Of a stretch of DNA of 50,697 nt, positions 36,701 through 43,681 are shown piece by piece (position 1 is the first letter of the stretch; every line of letters starts with the position of its first letter). The notes beneath the pieces were generated by a model, which saw only the letters and a list, made by a program, of their open reading frames with translations, searched no databases and had not been told where the DNA came from. Location: contig JAGVUH010000082.1 of the NCBI GenBank assembly GCA_019136395.1, forward strand, positions 1 through 50,697, in the 5' to 3' direction. Source of the stretch: Gammaproteobacteria bacterium. Lineage in GTDB: Bacteria; Pseudomonadota; Gammaproteobacteria; Chromatiales; Chromatiaceae. The position numbers and the translations under genes are program-made.

Positions 36701-39700
36701 GGCGCGTGAGCGGCGTGGTCACCAACGGCCAGCGCCCCTCGGGGGAGGGCCCGACCACCGCGACCGTGGGCAGGATCGCCAGGGTGTCAGCGGGGTTGCG
36801 CAGGGGCAGCACCTCGAGTTCCGCCGCCGCGTCCACGCACGCCGCGCTCAGATCACAGACCCGCACCGTGAAGGTTTCCCGGCCGGTAAACCCGGGCCGC
36901 GGCAGGGCGCGCAGGCTCAACAGGTCCGTGCCCAGCTCGACCGTGGCCTGCTGCGGCGGCGTCACGACGCTGAGCTGGTGGCGATCGTCGCGGTCCGGGT
37001 CCGTCACCGCGGGCCGGGTAAAGGGGACCGGCGTGTCCTGGTGGGTGCGCAGGACCAGCGTCACCGCCTGGGGCGGATCATTGCGCGCCGCCACGCGCAC
37101 GGTGACGGGCATCTCGTTACACAGGGTGTGCTGGTCGCAGACCTGCAGCAACAGGTCATCGTTGCCGGCATAGTCGGGATGGGGGGTGTAGGTGAGGGTG
37201 GGTTGACTCCCCGCCGCCACGGTCACCTGGCCATGTTCCGGCGGCGCGAGCACCTGCAGCCAGTACCGCTCGTTGGCATCCGCGTCGACGATCGGCACCG
37301 CCACCGGGCCGGTGGCGGTATCTTCCTCGACCTCCAGGGTCAGCGGCGTCAGGCGCGGCGCGTCCGGCAGCGGCAGCACCGTCACGGTATAGGCGCGTTG
37401 GCTGCACAGCCCGCCGGCATCACAGGCCTGCAGGGTAAAGGGGGCGTCCCCGGAAAACGTCGGCCGCGGCGTGACCTCGAGTTCCAGACCGGACACCACC
37501 AGGGTCAGGTCGGCGGCGCTCTCCACCACCGTCACCCGGTGCCCCGCCTGCTCGTCGGCATCGAAGACCGGGACGGTGACGGTCTGCGTGGTCGATTCCA
37601 GCAGGTCCAGCGTCAGCTCGCCGAGGCGGGGCGCATCCGGTTGGGGGGTCACGGTGACCTGCAGGCGCGCGGGCGCGCTACAGTGCCCGTCGGTGCGACA
37701 GACGCGATAGCCGCAGCTGTCCGCGCCCGACCAGTCGGCCGGGGGCCGATAGCGCAGCCGGCGGCCGGACAGGTGACACTGGCCATGCTGGGCCGGGTCG
37801 GTCAGTTCCACCACCAGCGTGTCGGGCGCGACGGCCGGGCGCACCCGGGTCAGGAGGTCCACCCAGGGCGCGAGGCCATCCTCGCTCAGCTCCAGGCTGC
37901 TGTCGTCGACCTGCAACGGGTCGCCGTCCGCGGCCGGGGTGGCGCGGACGGTGACCGGGGCGGGCGGCGAGCAGGCGTCCTGGGCGTCGCACGCGCGCAG
38001 GGTCAGGCGTTCCTCGCCGCTGAAGGCCGGCGCGGCCTGGTAGCGCAGCTCCGCGCCCTGGAGTTCGACGCGTCCGTGGCGCGGCGGCGTGACCACCTCC
38101 AGGCGGTGCTCATCGCCCGCATCCGGATCCTCGATCACCGCCCGCACCCAGGGGGCGGGCGCGGGCGCGGCGGGCAGCAGCAGGGTCAGCGGGGCCAGCA
38201 CCGGGGCCTGGTTGCGCGCGAGGAGGGTGATGGGCACGACGCGCGCCACGCACTGCGGTTTCTGGTCACACAGTTCAAGGTGGAGCTCGGTGGCGCCGGT
38301 GGCCTCCGCCGGGGCGGTGTAACGCAGGCGGTTATCGCTCAGGGTCGCCGTGCCGAAGCCCGGCTCCTGGCGCAGGCGCAGGACGTGGGTCTCGTCGGCA
38401 TCCGGGTCCGAGTAGTCGACCCGGACCTCCGCGGTCTCGCCCGGGGCGACGCTGATCTGGAGCGCGGCCAGGTGCGGCGGGTCGTTGTGGTCCACCACCC
38501 GCAGGACGGCGCGCGCCGGGGGCGAGCACAGCCCCTGCTGATCACAGGCGCGGAAGGCCAGGACGGTTTCGCCGAGGAAGTCCGGCGCCGGCAGGTAGCG
38601 CAGCTGCGCGCCCTTGACCTCGGCCTGGCCCTGGTCGGGCACGCCGAGCAATTCCAGGTGATGCTGATCCCCGACGTCCGGGTCGCGCAGGGTCGGGGTC
38701 AGCCACTCCGGGGGGGTCCCCTGCTCGTGGACGACGAACAGCTCCTCGACCTGCGGGCTGTCCGCCACCGGGTCGATGCGCACCGGCAGGGTGGTGGGGG
38801 TGCAGCGTTGATAGCGGTCACAGACCGTCAGGCCGACCGCGAAGGCGCCGGCCACGTCCGGGTCGGGGCTGACCTGGAGCTGCCGATCACGCACCTGGAC
38901 GGTGAGTCCCGCGGGCACCGCGGTCAGGGTCACGTCGTGCTGATCCTCCGGGTCGTCGTCGTCGATTGGCAGGGGCCACCAGTCGCTGGGGGTGTCCTCG
39001 CGGGTGGTCTGCTCCGCCGGCTGCGGCCGCGGGGCGTCACCGACCGGCGTGACCAGCAGTTCCAGTTCGACGTCCGCGCTGCACGCCGCCGCCGCATCAC
39101 AGACGCGATAGCTCAGCGCGGTGGCGCCGAACCAGTGGGGGGCGGGATGAAAGCGCAGCTGCAGGTCCGCCACCTCGACGGTGCCGGCCTCCAGGGGCGG
39201 ATGGCGCCGGATCTCCAAGGTGTGGCGCTCCGCCGGGTCGGGATCCGCCGGCGTGAGATCCCGCCAGGGACTGCTCTGATCCTCCGCGGTCAGCAGGGGG
39301 GCCGCGGTGGTCTGGGGCGGATCGTTGACCGCCTGCACGCGCACCTGGCCCGGCTGGCGCGCGCACCGCCCCGCCGCATCGCACAGCACCAGGCCGAAGG
39401 CGTCTTCCCCGGACACATCGGGCGCCGGGACATATTGCAGCCGGGTGCCGTCCGTCAGCACGGCGCCCGTCGCGGGCGGGGGATCGACGGTGAGGGTGTA
39501 GGGCGGCTGGGGCTCTCCCTGGCGCACGGCCAGCTCCAGCCACGGGGTGGCGGTGTCTTCGCGGGTGGCGAGGGTGACCGGATTGAAGGCCGGCGCGTCC
39601 GGCGCCGCCACGACCCGCACCGGGACGGCGACGGGTTCGGAACAGCGGCCACGCTCATCACAGGCCCGCCAGCGGGTGAGCCCCTCACCGGTCCAGCCCC

Positions 39701-42350
39701 AGGGCGGGACCAGCCGTGCCGCGGCGCCGTTGACCACCACCGTGCCCGGCAGGGTGCTGCTCAGCCCTTCGAGCTGGAGGTGGGCGTCGGGGTCGGCGGA
39801 CTGCAGGTCAAAGGGATGCCAGGGATCCGGGGTGCCGGCAGTGACCACCCACGCCGGGGCGGTGAGGCGGGGCGCCGGCCGGGCGTCGGGCGCGCGCAGC
39901 CGTAGATTGGTCACCGTGCAATAGTCATCCGCCGTACACACCTGCAGCAGATGGGTGACCTCCAGCGGGCGCGCGGCCCGGGCCGCGTCGCGCTGCACGG
40001 CGCCGCTGGCGGTCAGCGCCACGCCGTCGCTGGCGGCCGTCGCGGTTAGGAGCTCAAAGCGCAGGTCGGCCGCAGACGTTCCGGGGTCCACCATCAGCAC
40101 CGCGGGCGCCAGCGGCGCCGGTTGGTCGTCCAGTGTGAGTTCGATCAGGCCGGCGGGGACGCGGGGCGCGTCCGGTTGGGGGGTGACGAGCAGGGCCACG
40201 GTCCGCGGCGGCTGACAGGCGCCGTCGGGGGCGCAGGCGCGCACCTGGGCGGTGGCCGTGCCGGACCAGTCGGGGGCGGGGACAAAGCGCAGGCGCCCCG
40301 CGGCCAGTTCCAGCGTCCCGGCCGCGGGTGGGGGGGGCGCGACCAGCGCCAGGGGACAACCGTCGTCCGGGCATGCGCAGTCCGCCCCCACCCACGGCAG
40401 CGGCACCCAGGGGCTGGGCAGATCCTCAGCGGTCGTCAGCAGGAGGGCGTCGGCGGCCGGCGGGCGGTCCGCGGGCGCGGCCGCCGCCTCCCAGCAGGCG
40501 GCCGCCCGTTCGGCGCTGGCGGCGGGCACCGTGCCCGCGGCGCAGATCGCCGCCGCCTGCGCCGCCTGCCGCGCGGCACAGGCGGGGATGGCCGGCGTCA
40601 CGTGCACCGTCAGCGGGAAGGCCGGGGAGCAGGCGCCCGCGGCATCGCACACCCGCAACGCCGCGGTGCCCCGACCGGCCGCGCCGGCGGGGGCCTGCAC
40701 GCGCACCCGCGGCCCCAGCACCTCCAGGGCGCCCAGGGTGTCCGCCAGGGGCGTGACGATCTCCACGCGGTGGGTATCGTGGGCATCGGGATCCAGCACC
40801 GCCACCTCCTGCCAGGCGCTCGTTGCCCCCGCGGGGACGAGGAGTGAGCCGCTCGCCGCCACGGGCGGATCGTTGACCGGCTGGAGGGTGACGCTCAGCG
40901 TGGCCGGGGCGCAGGCCCCGGCGTCATCGCACAGGCGCAGGGTCACCAGGGCCGTCCCGGTGGCATCCCGGCGCGGGGTGAGCTGCACGCGCGGCGTGCG
41001 ACCGCCCTCGACGGCCGCCGCCACCCCGGCCCCTTCGGCCACCACCGCCACCTGGAACGGCCCCGGTGAGTCCGGGTCGACCACCGGCAGGGGGAACCAT
41101 GCCGGCGCGTGATCCTCGTCGAGCGTCAACACGGTGTCGGTCAGCGTCGGGGCGTCGTTGACCGGGCGCACCGTCACCGCCGCGGGCTGCGGCGCGCTGC
41201 AGGCGTCCTGCGTATCACAGACGCGCAGCACGAATTCGGTCGTGCCGTGCCAGTCGGGGGCGGGCTTGAAGCGCAGATCCTTGCCCAGGGTCTGCACCAC
41301 GCCTGCCGCCGGCGGCGGCGGCGTGACCAGGTCCAGCCGCCAGTCATCGCCGGGATCGGGGTCGGCCACGGCCGGGCGCAGAAAGCGGCTGGGGGTATCT
41401 TCGTCGGTGACGAAGGTCGGCACGGTCAGGGTGGGGGGATGATTGACCGTCTCGATCTGCACCGTGCCGCGACAGGTGGTGCAGCGGTCGGCGTCGGCGC
41501 AGACCTCGAGCAGGTACCAGGCCTCCCCGCGGCGGGCGGTGGCGGGCGCCTGGACCGACAGTTGCGTCGCGTCCGTCAACTGCACCGTCAGCCCCGGGGC
41601 GTGCGCGGGGATGCTCAGCTGGCGTGGCGCCGCCGCGTCCGTAGCGTCGAGGGTGGCGGTGGTCGCCGGCTCGCCGGCCCGGACGCGCACCGGGGGCGCC
41701 TGACAGGCGGGCGGGGCGCCGTCGGCCAGGACCCGCACGGTCACCGGCGTGGGGTGGCTGCAGCGGCCGTCGGCGTGACAGGCCGCCAGATCGGCGCGGG
41801 TCACCCCGGTCCAGTCCGGGCTGGGCACGAAGCGCACCCGCGCGCCGTCCACCTCGACCGCCCCGTGGATGGGGGGCGGGGGATTGACCAGCTCCAGGCG
41901 GTGGCCGCCGGGCGGGGGCTGATCGGGGTCGCTGATGGGGAAGACGAACCAGGGACTGGCCTGGGGTCCGGCACTGGCCAGGGTGACCGCGGGGAGTTGG
42001 GGGCGATCGGCGGTAGGCGACACCCGGACGGTGTTTTCCGTCTCGTGACAGCGGCCGTCGGGGTGGCAGGCGCGCAAGCGAAAGGTCGTATCGCCGTGCC
42101 AGTCCGGCTGCGGGCGAAAGCGCGCCCGGTGCGCGCCATCCAGTTCCAGCTGGCCGCCGGCCGGGGGGGTGACGACGATCAACGTCACCGCTGGCCGGTG
42201 CGGGAGGTACGGGGCCAAGGCCACCCACGGGCTCAGGGTGTCCTCGGCGGTCTCCAGGGTGACCGGCATCAGCTCCGGCACGGGGTGCGGGTTCGCCGCC
42301 GCGAGGGCGCTCACCAGGAACAGCAGCAGGGTCGGGTAATGGCGCTTCAT
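33732..42350 (-). CDS. Giant secreted protein P5 with about 19 cadherin-like repeats
   Basis: ATG at 42350 lies 4 nt after the DUF4400 gene stop, and the product has 2872 residues. The signal peptide is MKRHYPTLLLFLVSALAAA. About nineteen repeats of 90-100 residues fill residues 20-1855. The typical unit runs EDTPSPW, DPDxxDxHxLEVV, PPxxGxVEL, RYxPAPDWxG, LRACDxxGxCS, then VTVxPVNDAP. Nearly all units keep two cysteines five to seven residues apart, likely a disulfide in the periplasm or outside. After repeat 6 there is an Ala/Cys-rich insert (AIPACAARQAAQAAA...). The C-terminal module (33732 to about 36785) ends PPRCQIE...AVCTAPLGRVAGYHW. Its place right behind traD and DUF4400 genes argues for a role in conjugation, perhaps recipient contact. 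Confidence 0.86.
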   Translation of the reverse strand: MKRHYPTLLLFLVSALAAANPHPVPELMPVTLETAEDTLSPWVALAPYLPHRPAVTLIVVTPPAGGQLELDGAHRARFRPQPDWHGDTTFRLRACHPDGRCHETENTVRVSPTADRPQLPAVTLASAGPQASPWFVFPISDPDQPPPGGHRLELVNPPPPIHGAVEVDGARVRFVPSPDWTGVTRADLAACHADGRCSHPTPVTVRVLADGAPPACQAPPVRVRAGEPATTATLDATDAAAPRQLSIPAHAPGLTVQLTDATQLSVQAPATARRGEAWYLLEVCADADRCTTCRGTVQIETVNHPPTLTVPTFVTDEDTPSRFLRPAVADPDPGDDWRLDLVTPPPPAAGVVQTLGKDLRFKPAPDWHGTTEFVLRVCDTQDACSAPQPAAVTVRPVNDAPTLTDTVLTLDEDHAPAWFPLPVVDPDSPGPFQVAVVAEGAGVAAAVEGGRTPRVQLTPRRDATGTALVTLRLCDDAGACAPATLSVTLQPVNDPPVAASGSLLVPAGATSAWQEVAVLDPDAHDTHRVEIVTPLADTLGALEVLGPRVRVQAPAGAAGRGTAALRVCDAAGACSPAFPLTVHVTPAIPACAARQAAQAAAICAAGTVPAASAERAAACWEAAAAPADRPPAADALLLTTAEDLPSPWVPLPWVGADCACPDDGCPLALVAPPPPAAGTLELAAGRLRFVPAPDWSGTATAQVRACAPDGACQPPRTVALLVTPQPDAPRVPAGLIELTLDDQPAPLAPAVLMVDPGTSAADLRFELLTATAASDGVALTASGAVQRDAARAARPLEVTHLLQVCTADDYCTVTNLRLRAPDARPAPRLTAPAWVVTAGTPDPWHPFDLQSADPDAHLQLEGLSSTLPGTVVVNGAAARLVPPWGWTGEGLTRWRACDERGRCSEPVAVPVRVVAAPDAPAFNPVTLATREDTATPWLELAVRQGEPQPPYTLTVDPPPATGAVLTDGTRLQYVPAPDVSGEDAFGLVLCDAAGRCARQPGQVRVQAVNDPPQTTAAPLLTAEDQSSPWRDLTPADPDPAERHTLEIRRHPPLEAGTVEVADLQLRFHPAPHWFGATALSYRVCDAAAACSADVELELLVTPVGDAPRPQPAEQTTREDTPSDWWPLPIDDDDPEDQHDVTLTAVPAGLTVQVRDRQLQVSPDPDVAGAFAVGLTVCDRYQRCTPTTLPVRIDPVADSPQVEELFVVHEQGTPPEWLTPTLRDPDVGDQHHLELLGVPDQGQAEVKGAQLRYLPAPDFLGETVLAFRACDQQGLCSPPARAVLRVVDHNDPPHLAALQISVAPGETAEVRVDYSDPDADETHVLRLRQEPGFGTATLSDNRLRYTAPAEATGATELHLELCDQKPQCVARVVPITLLARNQAPVLAPLTLLLPAAPAPAPWVRAVIEDPDAGDEHRLEVVTPPRHGRVELQGAELRYQAAPAFSGEERLTLRACDAQDACSPPAPVTVRATPAADGDPLQVDDSSLELSEDGLAPWVDLLTRVRPAVAPDTLVVELTDPAQHGQCHLSGRRLRYRPPADWSGADSCGYRVCRTDGHCSAPARLQVTVTPQPDAPRLGELTLDLLESTTQTVTVPVFDADEQAGHRVTVVESAADLTLVVSGLELEVTPRPTFSGDAPFTLQACDAGGLCSQRAYTVTVLPLPDAPRLTPLTLEVEEDTATGPVAVPIVDADANERYWLQVLAPPEHGQVTVAAGSQPTLTYTPHPDYAGNDDLLLQVCDQHTLCNEMPVTVRVAARNDPPQAVTLVLRTHQDTPVPFTRPAVTDPDRDDRHQLSVVTPPQQATVELGTDLLSLRALPRPGFTGRETFTVRVCDLSAACVDAAAELEVLPLRNPADTLAILPTVAVVGPSPEGRWPLVTTPLTRRDTGERVTGKHPLTLRYAADGRADLRLGTATLVPGGTLTVPDYDFDAAGGRIALALALAAPASAPDGAIGMLTIRVEDLLTEDIGVQLSTWNPARLLAPQPTATVVARDVQRLEIPVADLSDYCAGTVLTWTSAAAFPRRDRSRGYCAVEWLALPPGLEPDRRAAGASLSGRVTTPDPVATLVWRAGLVFFDHLGLPRFFPAAGERRLELQVIAPPLPELLFRPNATTDLPGPAGGYWPLPATAVAQVSARAPYPGLTLTLDPIGGADPEGIAVHSANTTVQADVTAARRPQTYRLTAAYSQAPAHAATAQLTLGEPGRGSAVTLQGGPTLIQRADAALVIHGALVDFAAPDRPADDTGRWRVQLLRQPPGGPEEAVGPEIETGAAPFTLTLPPQAPGEFQLFAEALDAYGTGQRVHSAPLRVILTDPDAAPAITLDADLRQGQAPLATTLTARLPAAALAQVAAVAWEMAPDPDGAYQEIATATAPELRLTLPLLVREPGVYHYRLRVTPRGGGPPTYSPPLAVQAYQRPPLRVQGYPETVLGRPVRWSVLESGTDAIEYQWSSPALVAAPPGASVELAADHPGRHPVTVRAKYVTAPDLPAAWATWTGQLLVAPPFLRAPTLFGPYTVYEGQVARFHSPEEPVLDPAAPLAPAVRRLWRLPNGRVATGDSVVYTVGADDAHIDYSAWLDGHEATTRVTSRLPLHTHARPWPRWQLQRRPLRAQTPARVYYALVPATPAGLRDLRLGRDLRYSLDLPAGVTVLSHDRHTALLQFDAPGDYAVRFTVTDAQGREQTVEDRLTIADPPPLLASVRTFFADRWQRAPLDTTLRWSVEGLAAGETVTAVQLLLDGELVQTDPPATAALRLKTPGQHEVVLQVRTSQGRSLAERTRIQVQRPAPPRCQIEVSGPLPGNAAISAVCTAPLGRVAGYHWRLLFADGGRVELKNGGQRIQLGKADQARAVTRIELIARDDQGHAAPVVTWAPEARP
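36785..42290 (-). repeat. About nineteen cadherin-like repeats in P5
   Basis: Counting the cysteine-pair motif gives nineteen units (from CHPDGRC near the start to CDLSAAC at the end). The DNA copies are more diverged than those in P3, so this array is older or under less recombination. One unit (the third) carries an extra cysteine (ADADRCTTC). Confidence 0.75.
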
Positions 42351-42354
42351 GGGG

Positions 42355-42984
42355 TTAGAGATTTTTTTGCAGGTTGGCGACCAGGGTCGCCATGAGCAGG
42401 GCCAGACCGCCGGCGACCAGGGGATAGAACAGCGGACTGACCGGCAACGGGTAGAAGAGCGCCATCAGCACCAGATAGACCAGGGCCAGAAAGGCATAGA
42501 GGGCCAGGCGATGGACCACGGAGGACACGGCGATCATGTTGGCCTTTTTCACCTGGCGCATCGCCAGGCCATCGACGACGCTCGGGATCAGGCCGACGAG
42601 AAAAAACGGCACCCAGAGCGAAAACTGCAGCAGGCGCAGGATCACCTGATGCACCGCATACCATCCCAGGGCGATGCGCTCATTGACGAGATGAAACAGG
42701 GAGCGTCCCATGTCCTCCATGCCCAGGGAGCGCCGCCGCTCTTCGGCGGAGGGGATGAATAACTCGAAACTGCTGTCGTAGAGGCCGCTGGCGACAAAGA
42801 AATCCTCAAAGATCAGATCGCCGCGGGCACGGATGGCGTTGTAGGTCTTGTCCCCCAGCCAGGCCTGGGAACGGTCCTCCTCGTACTGGAGATTGGCCTT
42901 GTAGTAGCGGTCGGCCACCAGGGCGGTGAGCATGAGCACTTCCGCGATCCAGATGAGGAGCAACAGCAGGGCGAGCTTGAGCAT
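42355..42984 (-). CDS. DUF4400 conjugative-element membrane protein
   Basis: 209 residues with four hydrophobic segments: about 2-24 (LKLALLLLLIWIAEVLMLTAL), 114-140 (LRLLQFSLWVPFFLVGLIPSV), 153-178 (LALYAFLALVYLVLMALFYPL) and 184-205. The region between segments 1 and 2 has WLGDKTYNAI and IFEDFFVASGLYDSSFELFIPSAEERRR. This matches the DUF4400 family of integrative-element inner-membrane proteins, usually encoded right after traD in SXT-like elements and IncHI plasmids (called TraJ in R27). The job is unknown but the family is part of the transfer gene set. It is 11 nt from the upstream gene and 4 nt from P5, so it belongs to the same operon. Confidence 0.85.
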   Translation of the reverse strand: MLKLALLLLLIWIAEVLMLTALVADRYYKANLQYEEDRSQAWLGDKTYNAIRARGDLIFEDFFVASGLYDSSFELFIPSAEERRRSLGMEDMGRSLFHLVNERIALGWYAVHQVILRLLQFSLWVPFFLVGLIPSVVDGLAMRQVKKANMIAVSSVVHRLALYAFLALVYLVLMALFYPLPVSPLFYPLVAGGLALLMATLVANLQKNL

Positions 42985-42995
42985 GGCGCGCCCCG

Positions 42996-43679
42996 TCAGG
43001 TCGTTGCCCCGCGGGCGGCGTCCCGTCCGCGGGGGGTGAGCGGGTGCAGGTCCGCGCCCGACGCGTCAGCCGCCGTCAGCACCAGGGCCAGCAATTCCGC
43101 CGGCGTCAGGTGCATGGCCCACAGATCCGCCGGCGTCAGCAACCGGGGCAACAGGGATTCAAACAAGCCCGTCAGTTGCGCCCGCTCCACCGGCGCGTGG
43201 CGGCGATAGATCACCACCCGCTCCCGCGCCGGCAGCCAGTCGTACAGATCGTCGCCCAGCGGGTTCCAGGTCTGCTGCCGCGTCGGGATCAGCACCGTGC
43301 AGTGCAGGACGGCGGGTAACGGCTGGCAGAGGCTGATGACGAAGGTGCGCAGCGACTCGGCGTCCAGCGCCCGGCCGGGGTGGGCCAGAATGCACGCCAG
43401 GGTGTGCTGGACGGCGCCGGCCAGGGCGCGATACAGCACCGGCTGACCGTTGGTCTCGGGAATGAGGGTGGTGAGATAGCGCGCGACCTGCAGGCTGATG
43501 GGACGGGTGCGCGGCCACTGGCGGGCCACGCGGCGCATGGCGTTGACGAGGCGACCGGCGCGCAGGGCGGCCTCGACCATGGCCGCGGGGGGCGGGCAGG
43601 CCTGGCCCCGCACCACGGCGAACAGTTCGGCGCCAGCGCCGGCGACGGGCGGGGGCGAGGGCGTGGAATCCCGGGGCAT
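42996..43679 (-). CDS. Unknown protein encoded between traD and the DUF4400 gene
   Basis: 227 residues; ATG 43679 lies 2 nt after the traD stop, so translation is tightly coupled. No signal peptide or membrane segment is seen, so it is probably cytoplasmic. The N-terminus is proline-rich. The middle has helical segments (MVEAALRAGRLVNAMRRVARQW and YRALAGAVQHTLACILAHPGRALDAESLRTFVISLC), then WNPLGDDLYDWLPARERVVIYRRHAPVERAQL and a helical end. The family was not recognised. Its place within the coupling-protein cluster suggests a transfer accessory factor. Confidence 0.8.
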   Translation of the reverse strand: MPRDSTPSPPPVAGAGAELFAVVRGQACPPPAAMVEAALRAGRLVNAMRRVARQWPRTRPISLQVARYLTTLIPETNGQPVLYRALAGAVQHTLACILAHPGRALDAESLRTFVISLCQPLPAVLHCTVLIPTRQQTWNPLGDDLYDWLPARERVVIYRRHAPVERAQLTGLFESLLPRLLTPADLWAMHLTPAELLALVLTAADASGADLHPLTPRGRDAARGATT

Positions 43680-43681
43680 GG

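Noticed and set aside
2657..39905. Very long open frames (1260-1720 codons) antisense to each giant gene, for example 2657-7225, 7654-12372, 16296-21458, 29668-33783 and 35190-39905
   Set aside because: They arise because GC-rich codon choice avoids TTA, CTA and TCA, which would be stops on the other strand. Their translations are rich in G, A, R, H and Q without folds or signal peptides, while the sense frames have signal peptides and clear domains.
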